A DNA stretch of 64,000 bases from Botrytis cinerea B05.10. Lineage: Eukaryota; Ascomycota; Leotiomycetes; Helotiales; Sclerotiniaceae. The stretch is taken from positions 124,001 to 188,000 of the forward strand of contig NC_037324.1 of assembly GCF_000143535.2 (NCBI RefSeq). The letters run 5' to 3'. Under the pieces are notes generated by a model, which was given only the letters and a program-made list of their open reading frames with translations, was not told the origin of the DNA and searched no databases. The translations under genes and the position numbers were made by a program. The stretch's first letter is position 1. Each line of letters starts with the position of its first letter. This document shows, piece by piece, positions 26,253-37,818 of this stretch.

Positions 26253-28400
26253 TTGGAAGGATCGAGAAATCGGACGAATGTAATGAATGGAGTATCAACA
26301 TAGGAGAAAGAAACTGAAGACGTCTGAGTGATAGATAAGGATGATGAGGAGTTTACATTTATATTTACGAAATGCATGAGGGGGCGTTTGGATTTGAGCA
26401 TTTATTACATATACCAAAGCGATCACTAATATGATACCATACCATACCATACCATACAGTATGACACGACACAACGAATTTGGAGATGAGAAACTGGGGA
26501 GGAACATATCACATCATAATGTACATACATCAGCAACGAACGGAAGCGAAGGGGAAGAAACCAGCCGACTGTGCAAGAAAGGAGAAAGAGAAAACGGGCA
26601 TGCTCGACACCCAGAGTGAAATGGAGAGAGGAGAGCAATGAGTATGAAGGAGTATTAAATTGGTACCATACATAGTACGACACATGAATGAGTGTCAAGT
26701 CGTCAGACATGGAGTTGATTTCAAATGTAGATAATGAATATGATAATGAATAAATCGAAAAATGATACGTCATGGGGTATCTGTGTATGCGTGAGTGGAA
26801 TATTCTTGTGACGATCTCGAATGAAGCATAGATGAATTAAGTGAGGTAGATTATGTTTGCATATCGATTAGGAAAACTTTGAGGTAGGAGAAATGGAGAG
26901 GTTCGGAGTATTCAAGGGTTTGAATTGGAAGAGGAGGTCTGGAGGAATGGGGAGGAGAAATGTGGTAGGATGAAAGGTATCGAATATTAGGATAAGGAGC
27001 GAAATAATACGATAATACGCGAAAGTTGACTAAAATGATATCTATATATGAACCAAATCATTAATTTGAGAAGAATACTATTTGATACAATTATCATGTT
27101 CGAAGAAAACCTCAATCATTTCTACTCATCCATTCAGTATTTCATCATGAAGAAGGTAGCACGCGACAAATAATATCAAGGCAAGAGTAATTAAGTATTC
27201 AAGCGATCAACAGGAGGTTATCTAGAAACGTCTGATTGTAACAGAAGCTTTCTTCTTGGGGATTATTTGACCATGGTGTATGATCAGAAATCTTTCATTT
27301 CAGGACGCCGATGCATAATGTCATATTTGATATTCACTTGAATCGTTACATACCCTCTACTCGCTTCGGATGAACAATGTCTTGTTCATGGTGAGTGCAT
27401 TATATATGTGTGCAAACCTACTCAGTGTATCTTGACACGAATACCGATACTCTATTCAATATTCGATCTCGTGAGCGCTATATATATGCAGCTCGTTGTA
27501 TATTTCCTTTAGCATAGTTCTCTGACTTGATTTGATTATTCATCTTTGAAGTCATGATTATTGCTATACAAGAGGTCAAGATCCATCTCAAGGTTCAATC
27601 AAGGTTCAAAAAACTATATATCAACACACACATTGCAGTTAACAGATTTTAATTTGTGATTCGATTTGGATTTGGGCAATTGGCGGGGTTCCTCGTGGAC
27701 TTGATTGAGCCCCTGAATTGCGATGCTCAACTAATTAAGCGACCGCACTTCGATTTCAGATCCGACTCTCGGACCCCACGACTTTCTGAGTAGCAACTGT
27801 ATCGACTTTCACGAATAAAAAATTCCAAGACTCTATACCTTAATTTTGTTTCTTCGAGGTCTCAACCATTCTCTCGATAATTACGCGCCAATTGCTGGCT
27901 TTATATCCATTCACAAGACCGTTGTTTGTTTTGGTGAATGTTTTAGACTGGATAGTCTGCCGAGCCACTACTAGTCTATTGATGCCCCAGAATTAACTTC
28001 TACTTTCACATTATCCACTGTAGCATGCGTGCATGCTCATATGAATATATTCTTTAGAATATGTACAATTTTCGGCCACCAATTTGATTGTTAACATTAA
28101 CGACATGGGTTAGAATCACAGCAAATCCTTACCATTCGACTCGTAACTCTACTTGAGCATATAATCTAGGGAGTAATACAATGGTATACCATTAGATGTT
28201 ACGCAAGTCTATCAGGTTAATGTAACCGGATTTGAGAAATTGGGAAGAAAAGGGGTAGTCGAAGACAAAGTTTCGCGATTGTCATATACTCAGAGATGGA
28301 TGGCTGGAAAGGTGTTGTAGACTGTGTTTACAAGGTTTCCAAAGTTATAAGACTTAGATTAATATTTTTAACACGATGGCTATGGACGTTGGCATCATCT
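26253..28400. other. Intergenic, no gene seen
   Basis: AT-rich spacer downstream of the membrane-protein gene. It contains the ATACC tract (separate entry) and many short frames; nothing supports a gene. Confidence 0.5.
26434..26457. repeat. (ATACC)n pentanucleotide tract
   Basis: Nearly five ATACC units, the complement of the GGTAT tract at 4688-4727, about 180 bp beyond the 26252 stop codon. Confidence 0.9.
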
Positions 28401-30360
28401 GATGATTCCAAGCAACATATTGACCGGATAGCGCATGGGGAAAAGTTATGCCAGCGCAGCGCTTGAGCGGAGGTCTCACAAACAATCACTAACTTTTTTG
28501 ATAGTAGGTAGAAAGCACTCTACATTATCGGTATTCAGCACTCAAATTCTGGGTCGATTCATGGAGACGAGTAATGTATGTCAAGATATTGCATCCAGTA
28601 TTCGCTTATACTCATGTTACTCTTTTTTGTCCTAAGCTCAGACCAGCAACTCTTGCTCAAGAACTCGAGCGAAGAGAAGAGAAGAGAACGATATCAGATC
28701 TCAGACTCTCCCACGTCGCGAGAAGAACAACCCCAATGAGTGCTATCATTTTGCAGATCAAGTATTTTGAAATACACAGTGTGAAACAAGCGATACAGTT
28801 GTACACCTTGAACACAGTTAAGGTTGAGAAAGTTGAACAGTGACAAAGATTAATACTACAAAGACTTCTCGAATGGCATACCTCGCATTCTACTCGAAAG
28901 CTCGTACCGTATATGTACTTTACATGCTGTACCCCGAAAGCTTAATATGCCAACTCGTGCATACAACTTATTTCAATGGCAGACAGATATTTTAAACAGT
29001 ACTGGCCCAAGTTGAAACTTGATTCGATGACCTTCAACAACACAATCTCTAGGTGAAGTGCATTCTAATGGTACGCCTCGGAACGTTTTGTCGACTTTCT
29101 TCGACTACGCAGTCATTGCCGTCTCTCACATGATTCAGAAACTAGAGCAGATTTATGAATATTTTGACAACTTAATCACCGAAAAGATTAAGTTCTTGAA
29201 TCCATTGAAGCACGATAATCTTGTGGTAGACAACGAGACATTTTCCGAGCCCAAACGATATTTTGGACAGTATTAACACTCAAGGTATTGGATATCGTGA
29301 TTTCAAACCAGATACAACAAGTTTCTAAATTGATTCATCAGAGAACCCACCTTAATTGAAAGAGGTGAGGCATAATTTCCTGCAACATCTCGCAAACAAA
29401 TGCAAGGATAATTCGGACAACTGGAGGAGATAGCAAAAAAGATTAAGCAACAAGAGACGGGAAGCTCTCGCTTTGAGAGATAGCGTAGGTGCGAAGTCCT
29501 ACTCTCATGCTTTCCATTGGACAATTTTTTTGCCTTCTAACTTTTTAATGACAATGGTGTTATGAAGAGTAGTGCTGCAACTATATTGGGAGAAAATGTC
29601 AAGCTATTGACTTTTATGAGCATATCCTTCATGCCACTTTCGTCTTGCATGGTAAGCTGACTCTGTTTCCAGAATATGTCTCTATCGAGCTGAGTATATA
29701 ATTAGCTTAGTCAGGAGATCAACACACCTCAAGTCAGTTTGGAGTATCAACGTTCGGGGTTTCAGTCTTCGATCTATGAAAATTGTTGCCACGGTCGTCG
29801 GGCTGTAGACATGGCTCATAGTTTTCAACCTTGACAGCTGCATGAAGTTTCCACGAGCACTGCATCGAAGATGTGTTATCTTTGCAATATCTATGATGAA
29901 AACGGAGTCTTCAGACGCTGCCTGGGGAAGAAGAGCCTTCATTCTTGGAAAATTCTCGGTTCAAAGAGTGATCGAACGCAAGCCGTCGGATTGGAGATTA
30001 GTACAATACTTGCTTTACCGAGCACTTGGTACGATAGGTATCAGGGAAATCAACTGCTCTGTTTAAGCATACCAAACAAAGACTATCCCATGCCACACTG
30101 GCATCCATGGAAAAGGCACGAAATCCCATCCGGATAGACCGAGCCCAACGTTTCGAAGACGCTTGGGCTAAAAAAAAAAAAGTACGGACAAGTCATCTGA
30201 TTGGCGTATGTGTCAATACATTCTGTTTGAAGGGATTGGAAGTTCCCTCATCTCTGCCTGTTTTCACTGCAGTTCTGGGGATCAGACTGTTCCCCAATCA
30301 AGTCAAGGCCAGGATATCACTCGAGACCTCGAAACTCAGCAAAATTAAGTAGCGATATCA
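28400..30360. other. Region with broken coding-like fragments
   Basis: Two plus-strand pieces look less random than their surroundings: 29052-29276, which follows a CTCTAG acceptor-like site and reads VLSTFFDYAVIAVSHMIQKLEQIYEYF, and 29871-30137, which reads MCYLCNIYDENGVFRRCLGKK. Neither could be extended into a gene and both end at early stops. They may be remnants or exons of an unresolved gene. Confidence 0.2.
30142..30181. repeat. Inverted repeat followed by A12
   Basis: AGCCCAACGT and ACGCTTGGGCT form a 10-bp stem with one bulged base around a TTCGAAG loop, immediately followed by twelve A (30170-30181). It could be a structured RNA 3' end or a retroposed tail; no adjacent element was recognised. 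Confidence 0.5.
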
Positions 30361-31266
30361 TGCTAGCCAAGTTTTAAGGGCACAACCTCCCCGAGTAGTA
30401 ATGCGTATACTCGAGTACTTACCCGCTGTGTGACATACAAAGGAAGCACTCGCAGAGGATCTTTCGTAATGACAATTGTAAGGTATGGTTCAGCAGTTTC
30501 GTTCCGTAGAACTGCAAAACTGCAAAACTGCAGAATCAACAGATTTATCATTTCAGGCTGATCAAATAGACATTTTAAGACATATAGCCGAATCAAAAAT
30601 AGGATTTCACAGTCATTTTGTCTGGCCCAGTCCTTAATCAAGCTCCAAGTAATGAAAGTGGCCGAATATCGGGATCGCCTCAGTTCAACGTACGCAACTC
30701 ATGCTCTCTAGTTCATGAAATAAGATTAATGAAAAGATTCATTCATATTTTATCATCTCCTGATCTCCACTATCAGCTTGTCCCTCCGTCAAGGGCCTGA
30801 AAGCCAGAAAAGTGTTGATACACACTGGGTACGTATCTAGATGTATCCAATACATTTCCTCATGCCCTTCGTATTATCGCATCCACCTTCATGCTCGCAG
30901 TTTCCATGCTCCCTTTTATACCCCTTTTCATTATATCCTTCACTGTCCATGCCTCATTTTCTCCGATCTACGGGTAAATTCACAAAAAGAAAACGCCGCA
31001 ACAATGCTCTTTTCTTAAGGGATCGTCCCATGAAAGTGACGGAAATCCATTCCCAACGCCCATACATTCTATCTGTTTCAGTTTTCTCCAAACATTTTTC
31101 CTCGATGACTGCCTACTATTGTGGTAGGTATCTTCTTGTTATCTTCAACGAACCAATCTTGATCCATTCCGCGCTAAGATTCTTCTGTGACTTCTGGTAC
31201 TCAAGTATATACCGAATTTAAGTGCGAGTTTAGTGACCAAATCCAAATCCAAATCCAAAGGACCTC
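30361..31266. other. Intergenic, no gene seen
   Basis: Spacer on the 3' side of RPB4. The plus-strand frame at 30841-31221 (126 codons) is pyrimidine-rich and has no recognisable content. Confidence 0.4.
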
Positions 31267-31863
31267 TTAATTCGTAAATCCCATCAACTTTGTAATTTCA
31301 TCCAATAACTCTGTCAAATCGTCATCGCTGATTTTGTCTTGTAAACTAGGTATCAAAGTCTTCGCTTCATCGGCCGTGTCGCAACATAATGAGCCTTCAC
31401 ATCTCATGTTAGTATTGCTTCTCCCAATAATTCCCTCGTTGTCAATCTTCCCCAAACCGCTCTCCCCGTCACACCTTATTCCTCCTCTTCTCTCTCTTCA
31501 ACCCTGAAAAGAACCCAGGCATAACAAAGTAAAAACCACAAATCACGTACCCAACTGCGCCCTCTCAAACTTCGCCAATTCTCCTCTGCTTCCTAGCAAT
31601 CGCTCTACAGCCTCGACATTTTCCTTTCTCTTGAATCTCGCAAAATGATCTAGGTATTCTTGTGTCTTGCTCAAGATCTCTGTCTCGTTGACATTTTTGC
31701 GATCACCACGGCGTTTTGCGACAAGCGCATTAATGACGAGTGCGGCTTCAGAATGGGTAAGTGCATCTACATCTTGGAATTCTCCGAGCTTTAGAACGGT
31801 CGATGCTTCTTCGTCGCCTGCTGGAGGAGCGCGAGAGCGAGATGTGGGGGCTGGTGTTGCCAT
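31267..31863 (-). CDS. RPB4: DNA-directed RNA polymerase II subunit RPB4
   Basis: Exon 1 31551-31863 and exon 2 31267-31394 join across a 156-nt intron (GTACGT donor, TACTAAC branch, GAAG acceptor) to give 146 aa, similar to S. pombe and human Rpb4 (about 135-142) and shorter than budding-yeast Rpb4. Conserved features are LKLGEFQDVDALTHSEAALVI near the start, the helical LSKTQEYLDHFARFK and the C-terminal SDDDLTELLDEI...LMGF. Rpb4 pairs with Rpb7 to form the stalk of RNA polymerase II, active in initiation, termination and mRNA export and decay. A 92-nt intron-like segment upstream (32085-32176, GTAAGC donor and a pyrimidine tract ending CAG) may be a 5' UTR intron. Divergent from TRS23, about 550 bp between start codons. 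Confidence 0.95.
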
Positions 31864-32413
31864 TGTTTCGAGGGGAGAGGTAGGTTCGAGAAAGGTTGAA
31901 GGATGTGGCTTGTGGGGGAGTCGGATTCGATAACTTCGATTGTTCTTCTGACAGATTGTGTTGTCTCGAATTTAACTATGTAATTGAATAAGATGCTCCT
32001 TGCCTTGAAATACGCGTCAGACTTCTCCGAATCGACTTTGTGCAAAGACTTGACGTGCTTTGCTGTAAAAGTGATTTTGTTGACCTGAAAGGAAGAAAGA
32101 AAGTTAAGTCGCGGCCGATCGATCAATAAACATGTGCTGGTCGGCAAAATCTCGAAATCCGGGGAAGGCTGCTTACTTGACCGTTTTGGGACGAGGCTAC
32201 AGACAACAGTATATTGATGCACCTCGAACTTTATACTGTGGGTGTTTAATGAATGCGCCGAGTTTGATATTCAATTTCTGATTCTTGAATTGTTTGGGCA
32301 AAATAAAAGCAACATTGCGAATGCGAAGTCTTCATTGAATAATTGATCTCTACTACGAATAACTCCCAACTTCCTCCCTGTCGATTGCTCCTAAGAGTGT
32401 GTCAAATATCAAA
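31864..32413. promoter_or_regulatory. Divergent RPB4/TRS23 promoter region
   Basis: The 550 bp between the RPB4 and TRS23 start codons must serve both genes. The RPB4-proximal half contains the possible 5' UTR intron at 32085-32176 on the minus strand. No specific transcription-factor site is asserted. Confidence 0.6.
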
Positions 32414-33104
32414 ATGCAAGTTCTACTCCCACCTTTTCCAACGAAGTCTCACAATCGCAGTTCTAATGCTTGATTCGTAGGGTCGTCTTTGCCCTCACAA
32501 TAATAAACAAAGCTGGTGGTCTTATCTACCAAAAAGATTTCGCAGATGGGTTGAACAAATTATCTATAAATGACTATCTGGTGCTTGCTGGAACATTTCA
32601 CGGGTACATGGCTTCTCCCTTTCTCTCCCTTTCCTTTCTGCTTCCAAATCAGACCCATCTCGAACTTCTTCTTCTGACAACCTTCACTAACAAATCTCTA
32701 GTGTCCACGCTATTTCCACTCGACTAAACCCCATCCCATCCTCTCACCTGGCGTCAACAGGTACCTCCTCTCTTCCTTCAACCTCCCACTCCAAAACACT
32801 CTCTACCCTCTCCTCGCTCTCCTCCACTCCCACATCCGACGATCGACCAGACCCACCCTCCGGCATCGAAGTGCTCGAAACAACTTTGTTCCGACTCCAA
32901 TGTTTCCAGACTCTCACTGGTACAAAATTTCTCCTATTCACTGAACCTGGCATGCCAAATGTTGATAGTATATTGAGGAAGATATATGAACTATATGCGG
33001 ATTATGTGATGAAGAACCCATTTTATCAGTTAGAGATGCCGGTTAGGTGTGAGAGGTTTGAGAGGGGCGTGGAGAGGTGGGTAAGGGGGGTCAACATGAG
33101 GTAA
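32414..33104 (+). CDS. TRS23: TRAPP complex subunit TRS23 (TRAPPC4), start codon split by an intron
   Basis: The protein expected for this family begins MVVFALTIINKAGGLIYQ. That frame has no ATG directly upstream: exon 2 (32481-32603) opens with G GTC GTC after a TAG acceptor. The only nearby ATG, 32414-32416, is followed by CAAGT, so exon 1 coding sequence is AT (32414-32415) and the intron 32416-32480 is a GC-AG intron (GCAAGT donor, CTAAT branch) whose removal rebuilds ATG. A second intron 32604-32701 (GTACAT donor, CACTAAC branch) leads to exon 3, 32702-33104; total 175 aa. Exon 3 carries a Ser/Thr/Pro-rich linker and the conserved longin-like second half (LFRLQCFQTLTGTKFLLFTEPG, IYELYADYVMKNPFYQLEMPVRCERF). 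Trs23 is a core TRAPP subunit contacting Bet3 and the Rab Ypt1, at ER-Golgi membranes. Convergent with RPN10. Confidence 0.92.
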
Positions 33105-33565
33105 TCTGGAAGGTGGTTCTGGACAGATGGATCCATGGATTGACGTGGAGGGACTAACGGACCTGGGGAAAACCGAAGTGGGATCGTGGGCTCAGAGGTT
33201 GTATTTTCACTGATTAAAGAAGAAGGGAACATCACTGGGTATGGTACTGGATACAGGAGTACCTGGTCGGATCTCTCACATTAGAATCAAGACGAAGGGA
33301 AATGTGGACATAATTTCGGGCATAGAAGGAGCATATTGGGACTTGAGCATTATAATGAGGATAAATGCCATTGTTTCACAGGTCAAATGTCAAAGGAGTC
33401 AAGGAGTACACAGACTAGAAGTAATTTGTTGACAAGAGAGCCAAATACCATTGTATATGATATCTATTGGTACATACCAAACGCCAGTTTGCCATGCAGC
33501 CCCAACCATTCATTCAATTAGCAATCCATCCATTCATTTCCCCACCCTATATTTCAACCCCTCAT
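33105..33565. other. Convergent 3' spacer between TRS23 and RPN10
   Basis: 460 bp holding both 3' UTRs; nothing else recognised. Confidence 0.6.
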
Positions 33566-34535
33566 CTAAGCCGTATCCATTTTATCATCGTCTTTCTTGT
33601 CCCCACTCCCACTAGCTTCTCCGTCCTTATTCAACAGAGGTGCGGATGCCTCATCCTCTTCTTTAATCTCTCCTAACGCAGATTGCTCCGCTGCTTCCTT
33701 CTCTAGTCGATCCTTCTCATTTTTCTCAACCCGAGCCTTCTCGTCCTCCATACTCATTCTCAATGCCAATGCTAACTCTGGGTCTACGCTTGGATCGATA
33801 CCGAATTCGAATGCGCCAGCATCACCACTTGTTTCGGCTCCGCCCATACCAACTCCTCCTGTAGCTCCATCGCCATTTAGAATTGGTGAAGTCATCAACT
33901 GGTCACTGAGAAGTTGGGGTCCTGGTGGAATGATGGCCAAGTGTGAACCATCACCTCCCTTGACATTTTCATTGAAGGCTGTCAATTTTTTGGTGACATC
34001 ATCATCAAGTTCTCCGAATACAACGAAGTCGATTGAAACGTTATTCTTCTTCATCTTTTTGGCGAGCTTGACAAGGGACTTTTCGTCTTCTGCGATTGGA
34101 GAGCAAGTAAAAACGATTATGCGTTGACGTTGGGATTTGTTTTGTCGATGTTTGAGTGCCAACTATTAAAATATCCATGTCAGTATTTATCCCAGCTCAC
34201 ATGTCCCGTTGATAAGTAGTTTCATGAAGAAAACAATAACATACACCGGCAATTTGGATACCTGTAGCTAAGTGACTTGATCCACGGATCTTAGTCTTAG
34301 TACGATGTAGTCCATCCAAGATCTTTCCGTGATCAGTTGTTAAAGTAACAAGAACCTCTGGTCCTTTACCTCCCATAGACATTAAACCAACTGAAGATTC
34401 TGGATTGGCTTGAGTGATGGTGGAAAATATCCAAGAAACAGCATCGGATTGCGCTTCATAACGTGTTGGTGTATAATCTCCATTTCGACTGCTTTCGCTG
34501 TTGTCCACTACAACCATTACTGCTTCGAGAACCAT
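33566..34535 (-). CDS. RPN10: 26S proteasome ubiquitin receptor RPN10
   Basis: Exons 34245-34535 and 33566-34162 join across an 82-nt intron (GTATGT donor, AATAG acceptor) to give 295 aa. Residues 1 to about 190 form the VWA domain, starting MVLEAVMVVVDNSESSRNGDYTPTR; SSHLATGIQIAG ends exon 1 and the second exon starts LALKHRQNKSQRQRI, all typical of Rpn10. A ubiquitin-interacting motif follows near residue 225 (DPELALALRMSMEDEKAR). The C-terminus is acidic and Lys/Asp-rich. Rpn10 sits at the junction of lid and base of the 19S particle and binds polyubiquitin chains. Divergent from the NBL1-like gene, 528 bp between start codons. Confidence 0.97.
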
Positions 34536-35063
34536 CTTGTCGGATCGGCTGCCGTTGGGCGAACGTGCGAAATCTTTGTTTTGGGAGTTCTGCTTGAGTC
34601 GTAGAGTTGAGAATATTGTAGAGGACGATTGTAAGTGGTAAATGTGGATTAGTTTGTTGATGGCGATAAAGAAGTTGATGTTTGTTAAGGTTGCAGGTTG
34701 CTCAAGGTAGCTATGGTTTGCGCGTTAATGCTAAAGTACAGCAAGCATCGCTAGCTTCGGAGCGGTGCTAATCCCTGTAACCTCTTCAGAATTGGGGGAG
34801 CAAGAAAGTTTAGCCACACCTGTGGCGCTCAGCAAGCGACTTCGATAGTGAACGGATAACAATCTCCAAAGTGATGATGATGTTTATTCTCAATCAACAT
34901 CACAACATCACAACACTCTACACTCTACACTCGCCATACAACATCTCACAACTTAAGCTCTATACACGCAACTCAACAATCCAAAAGCACTCGAATCGCA
35001 ATTGTTCACACAGATAATTACACAAATTCACAAAGTTTCACGCACATAAACAGCCTACGCAGG
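34536..35063. promoter_or_regulatory. Divergent RPN10/NBL1-like promoter region
   Basis: 528 bp shared by the two genes. The proteasome-gene consensus GGTGGCAAA was looked for and not seen. CA-rich repeats (CACAACATCACAACACTC, 34900-34920) mark the leader of the plus-strand gene. Confidence 0.5.
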
Positions 35064-35974
35064 ATGGCTATCACAACAGGGCAAAAGCAAGCTCTGATGG
35101 AGAATTTGCAATTGGAAAGTAAGGAACTCACCTCCAAAACGCGTCAAATTATATACTGATTTTCTATTTAAATAGTTTCTGAGCGTGCCAGAAAGCTCAG
35201 AGCACAATACAATGTTCAAGCTCAAGGTTTAAAGACGCGTATTGAAATTCGCGTCAATCGCATACCTATTTCAATGCGCAAAAAGAACATTGGGGACTTG
35301 TTTGAAAAGCACAAAATTACTGGCGCACAAGCAGCGCGTACGGAAGTGGGACCACCAGTCCCAGCAAAGAACACTCCAAAAAACACACAAAAGAAGATTC
35401 CAGTGGAGGAGTCAGAAAGTGGTCCAAGTACTCGAGTCACAGCACCATTTCGTGCTACCAAAAGAAATAGGTACGTTCTTCCTACAAAGTTACAGACCAT
35501 AGACTAACAATTTAAAGTGACGAGGCAAGATTGGACAAGGAAAACAATATTGACAACCCAAAGAAACGTCAAAAGGCTGCACCCAATCTGCCCGAACGTA
35601 CCACGTCTCGTGTCAATATGGACCCCAAACAAATACTTTCACCTAGATCCGCTAACTCTCGAACTTTACCTGCCTCGCCAATAAAACCCGCACCACCGGC
35701 CAAATCTACTACAGATTCTCGTCCACCTACAAGAGCTGGACGAAAAGTTGCGCCACATACGAATCCAGCTGGAGCTGCTCCTAGTCGAGCAAGATCCAAT
35801 ACTGCAACTTCGGGTCCAAAGACTACACGAGGAAGAAATGTCAGCAATACTAGTACAGAAACTGTTGTTAAAAAGGCACCGGCTGCAAAACTTAAGAAGG
35901 CAGCACCTGCACCTGCGCAACCTACCCAACCGGCCAGCACTGCTGTTGGAAGAGTGTTGAGAAAGAGAGCTTGA
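35064..35974 (+). CDS. NBL1: Borealin N-terminal-domain protein (Nbl1-like chromosomal passenger subunit)
   Basis: Three exons: 35064-35118, 35176-35470 and 35518-35974 (268 aa), with introns of 57 and 47 nt. Residues 1-60 match the Borealin N-terminal helix region: QKQALMENLQLEISERARKL, QYNVQAQGLKTRIEIRVNRIP and the RKKNIGDLF motif. In other species this segment makes the three-helix bundle with Survivin/Bir1 and INCENP/Sli15 that brings Aurora B to centromeres and the spindle midzone. The remaining 200 residues are basic, Pro/Ala/Ser/Thr-rich and disordered, ending VGRVLRKRA; budding-yeast Nbl1 lacks such a tail. TMA22 follows on the same strand about 1 kb downstream. Confidence 0.88.
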
Positions 35975-36998
35975 GGTCATTTCAAAAGCTGCAATATCAT
36001 ACATTTCTTGACCATATTCAACTCATCTTTTGTTCACGAAGCACTGACCCTCGATTGAAAATACTCCTACTCTGGAGTGGGGAACTTCCTCTATGGTGTT
36101 TGATTAAAAATGTTATGGGCTGTGACCCCTTTTTGATCAACACCATAGGGCATATAGAACCTTGATATCGTGGCTTGCGGTTTTGAACATTGAGATTTCG
36201 AATTGATGCTATGATCCAATTTAATGCTTGGTAGCGGAACGAAAAATATGATCACTTGAATTCGAAATGGATAATGATGGTTTATGTATTTTTTAGCGAT
36301 TGGAGTTCTGGAAGGTTTGCATTATATAGGCTTCTCTGGGGTATACATTGGAAGGCGAAAAATTATTGCATGAGTTTCTTTGGAATAAAGGGAAGCAAAG
36401 GATGATTGGCGTTTGATTTTCTGATACCAATAAAAAGTCTTTTATTGAATGCACCTGATATTACGTAGGGAAATTGAAATTCTGAACAATACTAATGTAT
36501 GTTATCTTGGTGTCTATTTAGGATTTATGGTTTGTCTGACATAGACGATATCTTCTCGTTCTGGTCTTAAACTTCTAGAAATACACAGATCCTTCATTAC
36601 TTCTAGCGCAGCGAGAAAGAGGGTTTGTAGGCTTGCTCCCATTGAAGCCACTTAGTAGATCGCTCAATTGACGACGTTACGTCATTTCTCAGGGTGATAC
36701 TGCCGTGTCAGTGAATCACCCAAGTAGAATGAAATTGAAGAGTAGTTTTGGTAAAAAGTCATGTAAGACAAGATATCTGATCAGCGTGAATAGTCACATC
36801 CGCTTATGATAGGAGACAAGGCAAGACACGGACTAAAGCGGCCGCTAGCGACTGTTCGGAAAAACTACCCCACCATTACGGTTCTTGAGCTCATCCATCT
36901 TAACTCACATCAAGTGTTTCCCCTCTAAATACATACAAAAAATATCATTGTAAACAAGAACATTTGAAAGAAGAACACAAATCGATTTATAAGAAAAT
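35975..36998. other. Spacer between NBL1-like gene and TMA22
   Basis: About 1 kb with the 3' UTR of the upstream gene and the TMA22 promoter. A TTACGTCA site lies near 36683, resembling a CRE/ATF site; its use is unknown. Confidence 0.5.
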
Positions 36999-37818
36999 AT
37001 GGCAGATGTAGAAGAATCCACTGCGCCTGCAGAAATTCAATCAAGACATGTTGTTTATTGTGGAGGTAAGTTTACATATGAATGAACGACCCCGCTATCT
37101 TGATTTTAGAAGACTAATAACAGAGGATAGTTTGTTCGTTACCACCTGAGGTAGGCATTAGCCCTCTATTTCATGGGCTTTGGGGCTTAATTTGAATAAA
37201 GGGATGAGAATGTCAAGCACAAGATCATTAACAAGAAGCAAGTAGTATTGCGAATACGGCGGCACAGTAAAGAAATGTCAAGAATGGCTCGAGAAGAAAT
37301 ATCCCTCCATGTACGAGCGATTATGGTCTGAAGGTAAAGTTCCCATCCTCTCTTTCTCTCCACATGCCACATGCTAAATTCTACCTCCCCTCCTTCTAGA
37401 TGCTCTCGCAGCAGCAACCTCCACCCTCAGCGTCGATGCCCAAAAACGCGCCGCCAAAGACGCCACCAAAAAAGCCGCCAAAGCCGAAGCCCTGGAAGCC
37501 AAACAAAATGAAACTCTCGCGTCCTCTAAAATCCGTATCAAGCGCGTCGAGCGCAACAAACGTAAATACGTAACCGAAGTCCAGGGACTCGAAGCCTTTG
37601 GACTCGAGCTCAAGAAGGTTGCGAAGGAGTTCGGATCTAGGTTTGCGACGGGAAGTAGTGTGACGAAGGTTGCGAGCGGAGGACAGGAAATCACGGTGCA
37701 GGGTGATGTGAGTGACGATGTGAGGGAGTTTTTGATAAAGAATTATAAGAATATTCCGAAGAAAAACATTGTGCTTGAAGAGCCGAAGAAGAAGAAGGCG
37801 GAACCGGTGGAGGTTTAG
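36999..37818 (+). CDS. TMA22: Translation machinery-associated protein 22 (DENR homologue)
   Basis: Four exons: 36999-37065, 37131-37150 (only 20 nt), 37246-37333 and 37400-37818; 197 aa. All junctions keep frame and give the family's sequence through the short exon: HVVYCGVCSLPPEYCEYGG. The N-terminal cysteines (YCGVC...YC) are the zinc-binding set of DENR. The C-terminal half is a SUI1 domain (KIRIKRVERNKRKYVTEVQGLEAFGLELKKVAKEFGSRFATGSSV...). Tma22 works with Tma20/MCT-1 at the 40S subunit to recycle deacylated tRNA and support re-initiation. Convergent with the E2 gene downstream. Confidence 0.96.

Noticed and set aside
31791..32222. Minus-strand frame of 143 codons overlapping the RPB4 start
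   Set aside because: It runs through the RPB4 leader and a probable UTR intron and overlaps RPB4 exon 1 in another frame; no family match.
33597..34127. Plus-strand frame of 176 codons
   Set aside because: Antisense shadow of RPN10 exon 2, low-complexity Ser-rich.
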